64,000 nt of DNA from the NCBI GenBank assembly GCA_046328525.1, contig JAXLWK010000005.1:473588-537587 (forward strand), given 5' to 3'. Of the stretch, positions 7,522-15,148 are shown piece by piece (within the stretch, counting starts at the first letter, position 1; every line of letters begins with the position of its first letter). Under the pieces are notes generated by a model. That model was not told where the DNA came from. It saw nothing but the letters and a program-made list of their open reading frames with translations, and did not search any database. The translations under genes and the position numbers were made by a program. The DNA comes from JBDHWG01 sp046328525 (lineage in GTDB: Bacteria; Chloroflexota; Anaerolineae; Epilineales; JAHCIE01).

Positions 7522-8082
7522 ATGACTGTCAGTGTGACTGAACTTCGCAAAGGTGTTACGTTTGAAGATGGCGGGGACCTGTTCCGCGTCGTCGAGTACC
7601 AGCATATCAAGGTGGGCCGCGGCAGCGCCACCATTCGTCTCAAGCTACGCAACCTTCGCACCGGCTCCAACGTGGAGAAGACGTACCCCAACGGCGGTGT
7701 CGTGAACGACGTGCGCCTCGACAACCGCGACGTGGAGTACCTCTATACCGACGGCGAAGAATATCACTTCATGGACAAAGAAACCTTTGATCAGTTCGGC
7801 TTGCGCGCCGACAAGCTCGGCAACGCGGTCAAGTACCTCCAGGAGGGCATGACCCTGGAGTTGTCGTCCTACGAGGGCGAGCCGCTGGACCTGGAGTTGC
7901 CGACGACGGTGGACCTGAAGATCGTCGAGACCTCGCCTGGCTTCAAGGGCGACACGGCGTCGGGCGGCGGCAAGCCCGCGACGCTGGAGACGGGCCTGGT
8001 CATCAACGTGCCGTTCTTCGTCAACCAGGGCGACACTGTCCGCGTGGACACGCGCACCAACGAATACGTGACCCGCGTCTAG
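7522..8082 (+). CDS. efp: Translation elongation factor P
   Basis: A 186-residue protein with the three beta-barrel domains of EF-P, which relieves ribosome stalling at polyproline. This genome has very proline-rich secreted proteins. The start is set at ATG 7522 (MTVSVTELRKGVTFEDGG), which matches the family N-terminus; an upstream in-frame ATG adds 14 unrelated residues. The tip of the first domain reads HIKVGRGSATIR, placing Arg33 where Escherichia coli EF-P has the beta-lysylated Lys34. This argues against EpmA-type modification, and no earP or epmA gene is in view. The C-terminal GDTVRVDTRTNEYVTRV is canonical. A strong promoter precedes it and xseA follows by nine bases. Confidence 0.95.
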   Translation: MTVSVTELRKGVTFEDGGDLFRVVEYQHIKVGRGSATIRLKLRNLRTGSNVEKTYPNGGVVNDVRLDNRDVEYLYTDGEEYHFMDKETFDQFGLRADKLGNAVKYLQEGMTLELSSYEGEPLDLELPTTVDLKIVETSPGFKGDTASGGGKPATLETGLVINVPFFVNQGDTVRVDTRTNEYVTRV

Positions 8083-8091
8083 CCTGGCGGC

Positions 8092-9303
8092 ATGCCCCCC
8101 ATCTTCTCCGTCGCCGATGTCACCGGCTACATCAAGGAGCTGCTCGAAGCAGACTTCCAGCTCCAAGACGTGTGGCTCACGGGGGAAGTCTCGAACCTGA
8201 ACCGGTCGCCCGCCGGCCACGTGTACTTCACGCTCAAGGACGACGCGGCGCAGATCAAGTGCGTGATATGGCGTTCCCAGATGCGGCTGCTGGAGCGCGT
8301 CCCCGCCCATGGCGAGGCCGTCGTCGTCCACGGCCGCATCACTGTCTACGCCGCCGGCGGCCAGTACCAGCTCTCTGTGGACGCCTTGCAGGCGGCCGGC
8401 CGCGGCGTTCTGCACGCCCAGTTCGAGGCGCTGCGCGACAAGCTCCAGGCCGAGGGTCTGTTCGCCATCGAGCGCAAGCGCCCCTTGCCCGGCTTCCCGC
8501 GCCATATCGGCGTCGTGACGTCACCCCAGGCCGCCGCGTGGCGCGACGTGCAGACGACCCTCGGCCGCCGCTGGCCCCTGGCCCGCGTCACCCTCGCGCC
8601 CACCCCGGTGCAGGGCGCCGACGCCCCGCCGGCCATCGCCGCCGCCCTCGCCCGTCTCAACGCGCTGCCGGATGTCGAGGTCATTCTCGTCGTGCGCGGC
8701 GGCGGCTCGCTGGAAGACCTGTGGGCCTTCAACGAGGAGCTGGTGGCGCGCGCCGTCGCGGCCAGCCGCCTGCCTGTCATCACCGGCGTCGGCCACGAGA
8801 CCGACTTCACCATCGTGGACTTCGTCTCCGACGTGCGCGCCCCGACCCCGACGGCGGCGGCGGAGATGGCGACGCCGGACCGCGGGGAGCTGCGCCGCCG
8901 CGTGGAAGATGCCGGCGACGCGCTGGACGCCGCCGTCGAGGACGTTCTGCGCGGCAATGCCCAGGCCCTCGCCCACCAGGCCCGCCATCTGGAGCGCCTC
9001 TCGCCCCAGGCGCGCATTGACGGCGAGCGGATGCGCCTGGCCGAGCTGGCGCGGCGAGCGGCGGGCGTCATGCGCCACCGTGTGGCGCTGGCGCGCGCGC
9101 AGACGCAGGGGCAAGACGGGCGGTTGGCGACGCTCGATCCCCAGGCGACGCTGCGCCGCGGCTACGCGGTCGTGACCGATGCCGAGACCGACGACGTTGT
9201 GCGCGAGACGCGGCAGGCGCGCGTCGGGCGCGGGCTGCGGGTTCACGTCGCCGACGGCGCGTTCGAGGTCACCGTCGGCCGTCAGCGGCGCCTGCTGGGG
9301 TAG
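8092..9303 (+). CDS. xseA: Exodeoxyribonuclease VII large subunit
   Basis: A 403-residue protein with an N-terminal OB-fold (SVADVTGYIKELLEADFQL, VWLTGEVSNL, about residues 1-100) and the XseA catalytic region (IGVVTSPQAAAWRDV, VVRGGGSLEDLWAFNEE, GVGHETDFTIVDFV, APTPTAAAE). A helical segment and a C-terminal strand region (LRRGYAVVTD) follow. With XseB it degrades single-stranded DNA in repair. It is slightly shorter than the roughly 450-residue enterobacterial form. It starts nine bases after efp and its small subunit follows about 200 bases downstream, after a dispersed repeat. Confidence 0.95.
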   Translation: MPPIFSVADVTGYIKELLEADFQLQDVWLTGEVSNLNRSPAGHVYFTLKDDAAQIKCVIWRSQMRLLERVPAHGEAVVVHGRITVYAAGGQYQLSVDALQAAGRGVLHAQFEALRDKLQAEGLFAIERKRPLPGFPRHIGVVTSPQAAAWRDVQTTLGRRWPLARVTLAPTPVQGADAPPAIAAALARLNALPDVEVILVVRGGGSLEDLWAFNEELVARAVAASRLPVITGVGHETDFTIVDFVSDVRAPTPTAAAEMATPDRGELRRRVEDAGDALDAAVEDVLRGNAQALAHQARHLERLSPQARIDGERMRLAELARRAAGVMRHRVALARAQTQGQDGRLATLDPQATLRRGYAVVTDAETDDVVRETRQARVGRGLRVHVADGAFEVTVGRQRRLLG

Positions 9304-9318
9304 AGCGGTCATGGACAG

Positions 9319-9474
9319 TCGTTGCGAGGAGGGCGCTCGCCCGGCGAAGCAATCTCGCCGTGGGTAAGAGCGGCCTATCGCAGTGCTCGATGGCGTTTCG
9401 CAAGGGCGGCAGATTGCTTCGCCAGTGGGGAGCTTCGCCCCCCGCACCCCCGAAAGCTGCGCTCGCAATGACAG
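9319..9474. repeat. Dispersed repeat with GAAGCAATCTC / inverted arms (copy 1)
   Basis: The element starts GTTGCGAGGAGGGCG and contains GAAGCAATCTCG. It ends with the approximate reverse complement: AGATTGCTTCGCC, then CTCGCAATGAC. A second copy lies at 16961-17118. This is a common MITE-like intergenic repeat layout; it separates xseA from xseB. No coding capacity is seen. Confidence 0.7.
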
Positions 9475-9505
9475 AATGTGCGCTGCGTACAAGGAGAAGG
9501 TTGTG

Positions 9506-9766
9506 ATGGACGAATCGGACGCGCCGTCGGACAGCTTCGAGGCGGCGTTCGCCGAGCTGGAAGCGACCGTTCGGCGGTTGGAAGAGGGCAACCTGCCGCT
9601 GGCCGAGGCGCTCGCCCTGTACGAGCGCGGCGTCCACCTGTCGGCGCACTGCCGCGCCCACCTGGCCAACGCCGAGCTGCGCATCCAACAGCTCAGCCTC
9701 CAGGGTGCGGGTGACGAGGATGAGGACGATTTCGCGCCGGCCGACGAGGAGGAGGAGCCGTTTTGA
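9506..9766 (+). CDS. xseB: Exodeoxyribonuclease VII small subunit
   Basis: An 86-residue protein with the XseB helical hairpin (SFEAAFAELEATVRRLEEG, LPLAEALALYERG, AHCRAHLANAELRIQQL) and an acidic tail. It binds the XseA large subunit. ATG 9506 is chosen because AAGGAGAAGG precedes it; the frame extends upstream through a dispersed repeat that is not coding. The stop overlaps the next gene's TTG start by four bases. Confidence 0.95.
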   Translation: MDESDAPSDSFEAAFAELEATVRRLEEGNLPLAEALALYERGVHLSAHCRAHLANAELRIQQLSLQGAGDEDEDDFAPADEEEEPF

Positions 9767-10203
9767 TTGACGGCATTCTCCGCAACCAGGTACTGTGGGC
9801 GGCCGCGGCGGGCTGGATCGCCGCGCAGACCATCAAGGTCATTGTGCACCTGCTGCGCTACCGCAAGATTGACCTGCGCTTTTACATGAGCACCGGCGGG
9901 ATGCCGAGCGCCCACTCCGCCCTGGTGTCCGCCGCGGCGTGGGCGACGGGCCTGCTGGACGGCTTCGAGTCGCCCGTCTTCGCCATCGCCGCCATCTTCG
10001 CCATGATCGTCATGTTCGACGCCCAGAACATCCGCTGGGCCGCGAGCCGCCAGGCGCGCATCCTCAATCAGATCGTGGACGAGCTATTCCAGGGCCACCC
10101 CATCAGCGAGGAGCGCCTCAAAGAGCTTCTCGGCCATACCCCGTTTCAAGTCTTCGTCGGCGCGGCCATCGGCATCCTCGTCGCCTACCTCATCATCCGC
10201 TGA
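9763..10203 (+). CDS. Divergent PAP2 family (DUF212) membrane protein
   Basis: A 146-residue membrane protein with three to four predicted helices. The segment RKIDLRFYMSTGGMPSAHSALVSAAAW matches the divergent PAP2/DUF212 family: the SxGxPSAHS motif resembles the phosphatase motif of PAP2 lipid phosphatases. It may act on polyprenyl or phosphatidyl phosphates, but this branch has no established activity. It starts at TTG 9763 in a four-base overlap with xseB, indicating translational coupling, and ends beside a perfect hairpin shared with a convergent gene. Confidence 0.85.
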   Translation: MIDGILRNQVLWAAAAGWIAAQTIKVIVHLLRYRKIDLRFYMSTGGMPSAHSALVSAAAWATGLLDGFESPVFAIAAIFAMIVMFDAQNIRWAASRQARILNQIVDELFQGHPISEERLKELLGHTPFQVFVGAAIGILVAYLIIR

Positions 10204-10214
10204 CCATCCCAGAC

Positions 10215-10267
10215 GTAGTAGCGACTTCAGTCGCTCTCCCGCCTGGAGCGACTGAAGTCGCTACTAC
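10215..10267. repeat. Perfect 22-bp-arm hairpin between convergent genes (repeat family A)
   Basis: An arm beginning GTAGTAGCGACTTCAGTC is followed, after a short loop, by its exact reverse complement ending in CTACTAC. It lies between the PAP2-like gene (+) and the SDR gene (-), where it could act as a two-way terminator. Relatives lie at 25458-25513, 41926-41981 and 63469-63522, with a half-copy at 27793-27812. Confidence 0.85.
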
Positions 10268-10278
10268 ATAATGCGCGA

Positions 10279-11037
10279 TTATGTAATCGTCTGGCCGCCG
10301 TCAATGACGAGGACGGCGCCGGTCGTGTAGTTAGACGACGACGACGCGAAGTATAGCGCCGCGCCCGTCACATCCTCCACCTCGCCGATGCGCCCGGCCG
10401 GCGTCTCCTGCAACACGCGGCTGGCGATCTCCGGCGTCTGCCACAGCATCTGGCTGAAGCGCGTCTTGATGACGCCCGGCGCGATGGCGTTGACCTGGAT
10501 GTTCATGTGGCCTAGCTCGACCGCCATCACCCGCGTCAGCATGATGACGGCCGCCTTGCTCACGGCGTACACGCCCAGGCCGGGCATCGGGTTGAGGCCG
10601 GCCACCGACGCCATGTTGATGATCTTGCCGCCACCTGCCGCCGCCATGGCCGGAATGGCCGCCTGGGTCATGCGCAGATAGCCCAGGACGTTGGTGTCCA
10701 GGGTCTTGGCCCACACGCCCACGTCCGCCGTGTACGACGGGCCGAAGTGCGGGTTGGTGGCGGCGTTGTTGACCAGGATGTCGAGGCGGCCGAACTGCTC
10801 GACCGTCGTCTCGACCAGGGCCTGCACCTGGTCGTCGTGGCCGGTGTGGCACGCGATCGCCAGGGCGCGCCCGCCGGCCGCCTCGATGCCCTGCGCCACC
10901 GGCGCCACCCGGTCGAGGCTGCGGGCCGTGACCACTACTGCCGCCCCTGCCGCAGCAAACGCCTCGGCGATCCCCTGGCCGATGCCGCGCGAGCCGCCGG
11001 TCACGATGGCGACCCGCCCTTCCAGCGAAAATGACAT
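10279..11037 (-). CDS. SDR-family oxidoreductase
   Basis: A 252-residue classical short-chain dehydrogenase. It has the TGGSRGIGQ NAD(P) loop near residue 13, the NNAA motif (LVNNAATNP), the catalytic Ser-Tyr-Lys set (MASVAG ... VYAVSKAA) and a PG motif (AIAPGVIKT). The C-terminal YTTGAVLVIDGGQTI is typical of glucose-1-dehydrogenase or 3-oxoacyl reductase-like members. The start at ATG 11037 follows a GGGAG site; the upstream open frame is not part of it. The substrate is unknown. It is the last gene of a leftward group and ends next to a hairpin. Confidence 0.85.
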   Translation of the reverse strand: MSFSLEGRVAIVTGGSRGIGQGIAEAFAAAGAAVVVTARSLDRVAPVAQGIEAAGGRALAIACHTGHDDQVQALVETTVEQFGRLDILVNNAATNPHFGPSYTADVGVWAKTLDTNVLGYLRMTQAAIPAMAAAGGGKIINMASVAGLNPMPGLGVYAVSKAAVIMLTRVMAVELGHMNIQVNAIAPGVIKTRFSQMLWQTPEIASRVLQETPAGRIGEVEDVTGAALYFASSSSNYTTGAVLVIDGGQTIT

Positions 11038-11047
11038 GCTTGTCTCC

Positions 11048-11344
11048 CTATTGAGTCTTAATCGTTTGCGCAACCTGGGCGAGCCAGGCGTCGGCCTCGC
11101 GGGGCGAGCGCAGGCGGACCAGGCGCAGGTGCGCGACCTGGGGTTCCGCCAGCCAGGCCGGGTAGCGCCGCCGATGTTTGCCGTGCGTCTGGAGCGCCCA
11201 GAGGAACAGCGAGTCCCGCGTGGCAAGGTGCGTCCACAGGGTCTCGCGGTTGTCGTTCCATTGAACGATCCAAGCACCCTTCGAGAGCCACCTGTCTCGG
11301 CTGAGTCTAGCATAGTCGAATGCAGGGCGCAAACAATGTGTCAT
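11048..11344 (-). pseudogene. C-terminal fragment of an adenylate-kinase-like P-loop protein
   Basis: The 98-residue frame contains WNDNRETLWTHLATRDSLFL, then WALQTHGKHRRRYPAWL, and later LRLVRLRSPREADAWLAQV. These match the C-terminal half of small adenylate-kinase-like / topology-modulation ATPases. The N-terminal Walker A half is missing and replaced by an unrelated stretch, so this looks like a truncated remnant. It may still be expressed with the SDR gene, whose start lies 10 bases further on. The assignment rests on recalled family pattern only. Confidence 0.55.
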
Positions 11345-11372
11345 GCAGAGGTGCGCGAGTTGTTCCCTTTGG

Positions 11373-11831
11373 CTAGAAGGTGATAGGCTCCCCTAACATG
11401 ACGGCGAGGTCTTGCAGGATGTGGATGAGTTGCTCCATGCGGTCGTCGCCCAGGTACTCTCCCCATTCGGCCTCGATCTTCAGCATGGCGTCCCGCGCCG
11501 CCAACATAACGCCCCACCCTCGTTCAGTCAGATGAACGATCCTCATCCGCCCGTCAGCGGCGTCGGGTGTGCGCTCAACGTAGCCGCGTTCCTCCAGATA
11601 ATCCAGGAGATACCCCATGGCCTGCTTGGTCATGTTGGCTCGCTCGGCCAGCTCTGTTGGGCGCGCCCCCTGCCGCTCGATGTACTGGAACACAACCATA
11701 TGCGGTTGGCGCACGTCGGTGTAGCCGGCGGCCACAACGGCGTTGTGGATCTCCTGAACGATGGCCTGCGAAGGCACGCGCAACAGTGCGCCGAGAAAGC
11801 GGCGCTGTCGCGGATACATCTCGCTGCTCAT
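11373..11831 (-). CDS. MarR-family transcriptional regulator
   Basis: A 152-residue protein with the winged helix-turn-helix of MarR regulators: ARPTELAERANMTKQAMGYLLDYLEERGYVER (about 55-90) followed by the wing (DGRMRIVHLTERG). N- and C-terminal helices form the dimer region. MarR proteins repress a neighbouring gene and are released by small aromatic ligands. The gene is divergent from the SnoaL-like gene, and the 127-base spacer holds a promoter with a short inverted repeat, so control of that gene and of itself is likely. Confidence 0.9.
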   Translation of the reverse strand: MSSEMYPRQRRFLGALLRVPSQAIVQEIHNAVVAAGYTDVRQPHMVVFQYIERQGARPTELAERANMTKQAMGYLLDYLEERGYVERTPDAADGRMRIVHLTERGWGVMLAARDAMLKIEAEWGEYLGDDRMEQLIHILQDLAVMLGEPITF

Positions 11832-11876
11832 GGGCGTCTGGCCTCCCGCAATGACAAAAATAGATAGCCCCGGCCC

Positions 11877-11905
11877 TTGACACGGTAGTAAAAATACTGT
11901 ACTAT
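11877..11905 (+). promoter_or_regulatory. Promoter with overlapping inverted repeat upstream of SnoaL-like gene
   Basis: TTGACA at 11877-11882 and TACTAT at 11900-11905 have 17-base spacing; a TATAAT three bases further on is an alternative -10. Between the boxes lies AGTAAAAATACT (four-base arms around AAAA), a possible MarR operator. Confidence 0.6.
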
Positions 11906-11958
11906 AATCGTCAAGTATTCTGACTACCTAAGTATACCAACATCCAGGAGAACTTGCC

Positions 11959-12393
11959 ATGTCCCTCGAAGAGAATAAGGAACTCGTCCGGCAGTTGCTC
12001 GAAGATGATATCAGCCAGGGGAACGAGGTGGTCGCCGAGAGGATCATTGCGGCCGACTTCTTCGACCATACCAACCCGCCGGGCATGCAACACGGACTGG
12101 AAGGCCACAAAGCCATTGTCCGGCTGTTTCGCGCCGCCTTCCCGGACCAGTGGTGGCACATCGAGGACTTGATCGCCGAAGGGGACAAGGTTGTCGCGCG
12201 CACGACGATGCGCGGGACACACACGGGCGACTTCTTCGGCATCCCACCGACAGGCCGACGGGTGGAGCTACCGGGCGTTCACATCATGCGCATCGCCAAC
12301 GGCAGGATCGCCGAACATTGGGGGTCCAACGACGATCTTGGCATGATGCGCCAGTTGGGTGTCATCCCCTCACCCGAGCAGGCGGCGGGCTAA
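11959..12393 (+). CDS. SnoaL-like / ester cyclase family protein
   Basis: A 144-residue NTF2-fold protein of the SnoaL-like polyketide cyclase/ester cyclase group. Recognisable pieces are VVAERIIAADFFDH, WWHIEDLIAEGDKVVARTTM, RGTHTGDFFGIPPTGRRVEL and IANGRIAEHWGSND. Members include cyclases, hydrolases and proteins of unknown activity, so the reaction cannot be assigned. The start follows an AGGAG site. Its divergent MarR neighbour suggests induction by an aromatic or toxic compound, a typical arrangement for detoxification. Confidence 0.85.
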   Translation: MSLEENKELVRQLLEDDISQGNEVVAERIIAADFFDHTNPPGMQHGLEGHKAIVRLFRAAFPDQWWHIEDLIAEGDKVVARTTMRGTHTGDFFGIPPTGRRVELPGVHIMRIANGRIAEHWGSNDDLGMMRQLGVIPSPEQAAG

Positions 12394-12962
12394 TACCAAT
12401 TGGTGGAGCAAAGCGTGCCTACGCAGGTGTCACCCCGAACGCAGTGAGGAGGCTGCACTAGGGTTTACCTCCTCTGAAAGGTTGCATTGGGCCGCATCGT
12501 CGCCGACCGTCGCCACCGCAGCAGGGGCGTTCCGCCCCCGCCCCCCAAAGAGGGCAGCCCCCTGAAGGGGGCTGCGTTCGTTTCGCCTGGCACTTGAGTG
12601 CCAGGCGACGGTCGGACGCGGCACGCTCGCCGCTCAAGCGCGTCACACGGCACTTTCATCCGTGAGGATGCGCCGTAGGCGGCAGGGAGGCTGGTCAGAA
12701 ACTTCACGCCCTGCTGTCATGCTGAGTGTAACGAAGCATCCCCCGGTGCTTCTGGGGGCCCTTCGTTGCACTCAGAGCTTGCCCTGAGCTTGTCGAAGGG
12801 GCGACAGCTGAAGTTCCTTGTGTCGGCGCACGCCGTCACATGGCGTGGGGGTCTCGCAACGGATACGCAGCAGACCTATCCGTTCATCCGTGACCCCATC
12901 CGTTGCGAGCAGGCTTATTTTCGCAAGAAAGAAGCCGACTCAAGTCGGCGCACCATGTATCT
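12394..12962. other. Repeat-rich non-coding stretch
   Basis: No credible gene is seen in this 570-base region. It holds several hairpins: GCAGCCCCC/GGGGGCTGC at 12554-12575, CCTGGCACT/AGTGCCAGG at 12586-12605, a long inverted repeat (CTGAGTGTAACGAAG and near reverse complement) at 12722-12776, and GCCGACTCAAGTCGGC at 12934-12949. The last is a relative of the repeats inside purL. The hairpins may terminate the convergent transcripts on either side. Confidence 0.75.
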
Positions 12963-13895
12963 TCACACGGTGTGGGCGTCGAGCCAGTTCAGGATGTCTT
13001 GCTGCACCTCGGCGCGGTTCAGCTCGTTCAGCATCTCGTGGCGGCCTTGCGGGTAGAAGATGACCTCCATGTCCTGGATGCCCAGCGCGGCGTAGCGGGC
13101 GACGAGGGCCTTGACGGTCTCGGTCGCGCCGCCGACCGGGTCTTGCTCGCCGGAAAAGATGAGCAGCGGCAGCGTCTTGGGGATGAGCGCCTCGTTCTGC
13201 GGCTGCCACATCTCGGCCATGCCCGCCATCATGTCCGCCACCAACCGGTTCGAGAAGACGAAGCCGCACCACGGATCGTCCACGTACTTTTGCACCTCGG
13301 CCTCGTCGCAGCTGAGCCACTCGAAGCCCGTCTTCTGCGGCGTGAACGGCGCGTTGAACCCGCCGAACATCATCACCCACGCCTGCGAGGGTTGGCGCGC
13401 CGCGTCGCCCTGGGCCGCCATCTCCAGCATCGGTAGCATCTCATTCAGGCCGGCCATCGCGCCACTCGTCCCGGACAGAATGCACCCGGCCAGCTCGCCG
13501 CCCCACAGCTCGATGCACCGCTGCGCCAGGAACGACCCCATGCTGTGGCCGAACAGGAACAGCGGCAGGCCCGCGTTCTCGCTGCGGGCGTGGTTGGCGA
13601 CCAGCTTCAGGTCGCGCAGCATCCCGTTCCAGCCGTCTGGCCCGGCCCAACCGGCCGTGTCAAGCGTCCCCGCCGTCTCGCCGTGGCCGCGGTGGTCCGG
13701 GGCATACACGACGTAGCCGCCGTCGTTGAGCGCCCCCGCCAGGCGCGCGTAGCGGGCGCTGTGCTCGGCCGCGCCGTGGGCAATTAGCACGACGCCCCTG
13801 GCGCTGCCCTCGGCCGGCGCCCAGCGGCGCACGAATACATCCATCCCCTCAGGGTTGCGCAGCCGCAACGTCGTCGCTGTCGTCTCGTCTGCCAT
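12963..13895 (-). CDS. Alpha/beta hydrolase, monoacylglycerol-lipase-like
   Basis: A 310-residue protein with a serine-hydrolase core: oxyanion region VVLIAHGAAEHS, nucleophile elbow GHSMG (Ser118), acid in FSGEQDPVG (Asp252) and histidine in PQGRHEML (His286). The pattern APDHRGHGET and overall length match the monoglyceride lipase / lysophospholipase (Hydrolase_4) group. No signal peptide is seen, so it is cytoplasmic. ATG 13895 is preceded by GGAGG; the longer frame upstream is not conserved-looking. Its probable role is hydrolysis of monoacylglycerols or similar esters. It stands alone. Confidence 0.88.
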   Translation of the reverse strand: MADETTATTLRLRNPEGMDVFVRRWAPAEGSARGVVLIAHGAAEHSARYARLAGALNDGGYVVYAPDHRGHGETAGTLDTAGWAGPDGWNGMLRDLKLVANHARSENAGLPLFLFGHSMGSFLAQRCIELWGGELAGCILSGTSGAMAGLNEMLPMLEMAAQGDAARQPSQAWVMMFGGFNAPFTPQKTGFEWLSCDEAEVQKYVDDPWCGFVFSNRLVADMMAGMAEMWQPQNEALIPKTLPLLIFSGEQDPVGGATETVKALVARYAALGIQDMEVIFYPQGRHEMLNELNRAEVQQDILNWLDAHTV

Positions 13896-13981
13896 TGCAT
13901 CCTCCGCACACCATGATTGTAGAAAGCTACGGCTATGATAACACGGACCTGGGGGGAGGGCGAAATGGCGGCAAGGCCCAT

Positions 13982-14009
13982 TTGACCCTGCCGCCATCCG
14001 CTCTATAAT
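13982..14009 (+). promoter_or_regulatory. Promoter for the DUF6325/SHOCT pair
   Basis: TTGACC at 13982-13987 and TATAAT at 14004-14009 are separated by 16 bases, about 60 bases upstream of the first gene of the pair, which has a clear AGAAGGAGA ribosome-binding site. Confidence 0.7.
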
Positions 14010-14069
14010 ACCCGCTGGAGTCCATGTGGCTGAAAGGACAACCTCACACGCTTAGAAGGAGAGCCGTGC

Positions 14070-14495
14070 ATGGGACCCTGTGAATTCATGGTGGTCGAAT
14101 TCCCCGGCCGACAGTTCAACGGCGCGCTCGCGCCCGAGCTGGCTAAAATCACGAACACCGGCACGATTCGCGTCATTGACCTGGTCTTTGTCCAGAAAGA
14201 CGCCGATGGCAACGTGACGGCCACGGAGCTGAGTGATCTGCCGGAGGCGCAGCGCGCGCTATTCGACGAGGTGGATGCCGAGATTGACGACCTGTTCAAC
14301 GAAGAGGACATCGCTATCGAGGCGGCGAAGCTCGAGCCCAATAGCGCGTCGGTCATGGTCGTGTTCGAGCACGTTTGGGCGATTGGCCTGCGCGACGCGA
14401 TCGTCGCTTCGGGCGGCCACGTCATTGACGACCAGCTCGTCCCCGCGCCGATTGTCGAGGCGGCGCTCGAGGCTGCTCGGGCCGCTGTAGGCTAA
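14070..14495 (+). CDS. DUF6325 family protein
   Basis: A 141-residue soluble protein that resembles the DUF6325 (DUF1269-like) family. It begins MGPCEFMVVEFPGRQFNGAL, followed by LAKITNTGTIRVIDLVFVQKD, an acidic mid-section and an alpha-helical end (VEHVWA-like FEHVWAIGLRDAIVASGG). The function is unknown. It is paired with a SHOCT-domain protein 60 bases downstream; the two are often found together, suggesting a shared role at the membrane or in stress response. The promoter upstream is good. The family name is from recalled sequence pattern. Confidence 0.75.
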   Translation: MGPCEFMVVEFPGRQFNGALAPELAKITNTGTIRVIDLVFVQKDADGNVTATELSDLPEAQRALFDEVDAEIDDLFNEEDIAIEAAKLEPNSASVMVVFEHVWAIGLRDAIVASGGHVIDDQLVPAPIVEAALEAARAAVG

Positions 14496-14555
14496 CGTGT
14501 TCACAATCGGTGGATGAACGACAACAACACGCCAGGCTAACAAGAGGAGTCTAAC

Positions 14556-14978
14556 ATGCGAAGACCAGTCGGCCGCCGTGGCCCCGGCCTCGTTGGTACG
14601 ATGGCGCGAACCGCCGTCATCGCCGGCACAGCGACGGCGACGGCCAAAGTCGTCAGTGGCGCGATGGATGGCGGCAAGCAGCAAGCCGCCGCGCAACAGC
14701 AGGCCGCCGCGCAGCAGCAGGCTGCGGCCCAGCAGCAGGCTGCCGCGCAGGAGCAGCAGATGGCGGACCTCCAGGCGCAGCAAGAGCAACTTGCCGCGCA
14801 GCAGGAACAGCTCGCCATGCAGCAGGCCGCCGCGCAGGAACAGGCCGCGGCCCCTGCCGGTGATCCGAGCTTTGACGAGCAGCTCGTCCAGATTCAGAAG
14901 CTGGCGGCGCTGAAGGACCAGGGCTTGATCACCGAGGAGGAGTTCCAGGCCAAGAAGAGGCAGATCCTCGGCCTGTAG
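14556..14978 (+). CDS. SHOCT-domain protein with Gln/Ala-rich linker
   Basis: A 140-residue protein. Residues 1-45 are an Arg/Gly-rich and then small-residue-rich segment (TAVIAGTATATAKVVSGAM) that may insert in the membrane. Residues 46-100 are low-complexity AAAQQQ repeats. The C-terminus is a SHOCT domain (LAALKDQGLITEEEFQAKKRQIL), a short two-helix oligomerisation motif. It probably works with the DUF6325 protein encoded just upstream. The repeat-coding DNA (GCCGCGCAGCAG units) may be length-variable. Confidence 0.85.
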   Translation: MRRPVGRRGPGLVGTMARTAVIAGTATATAKVVSGAMDGGKQQAAAQQQAAAQQQAAAQQQAAAQEQQMADLQAQQEQLAAQQEQLAMQQAAAQEQAAAPAGDPSFDEQLVQIQKLAALKDQGLITEEEFQAKKRQILGL

Positions 14979-14984
14979 CCGCTC

Positions 14985-15148
14985 TTTCCCGCTTCTCCCC
15001 GTGTGGGAGGGGGAGGCGTTCTCTTGTCCGGCTCCTCTCCCTGTGGGAGAGGCCGGGTGAGGGTCTTAATGCGTACACGAGGTTCTAAGACCCTCACCCC
15101 AACCCTCTCCCAAAGGGAAAGGGGGCCAGAAAAAGAGGGAGCCGACTT
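14985..15148. repeat. Dispersed GGGAGAGG/CCTCTCCC-type repeats between convergent genes
   Basis: This short gap holds several inverted CTCCC...GGGAG and CTCACCC/GGGTGAG stretches of the dispersed type that also appears at 6575-6615 and in sucA and sucB linkers. It lies between the SHOCT gene (+) and the kduD-like gene (-). No gene is seen. Confidence 0.6.
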
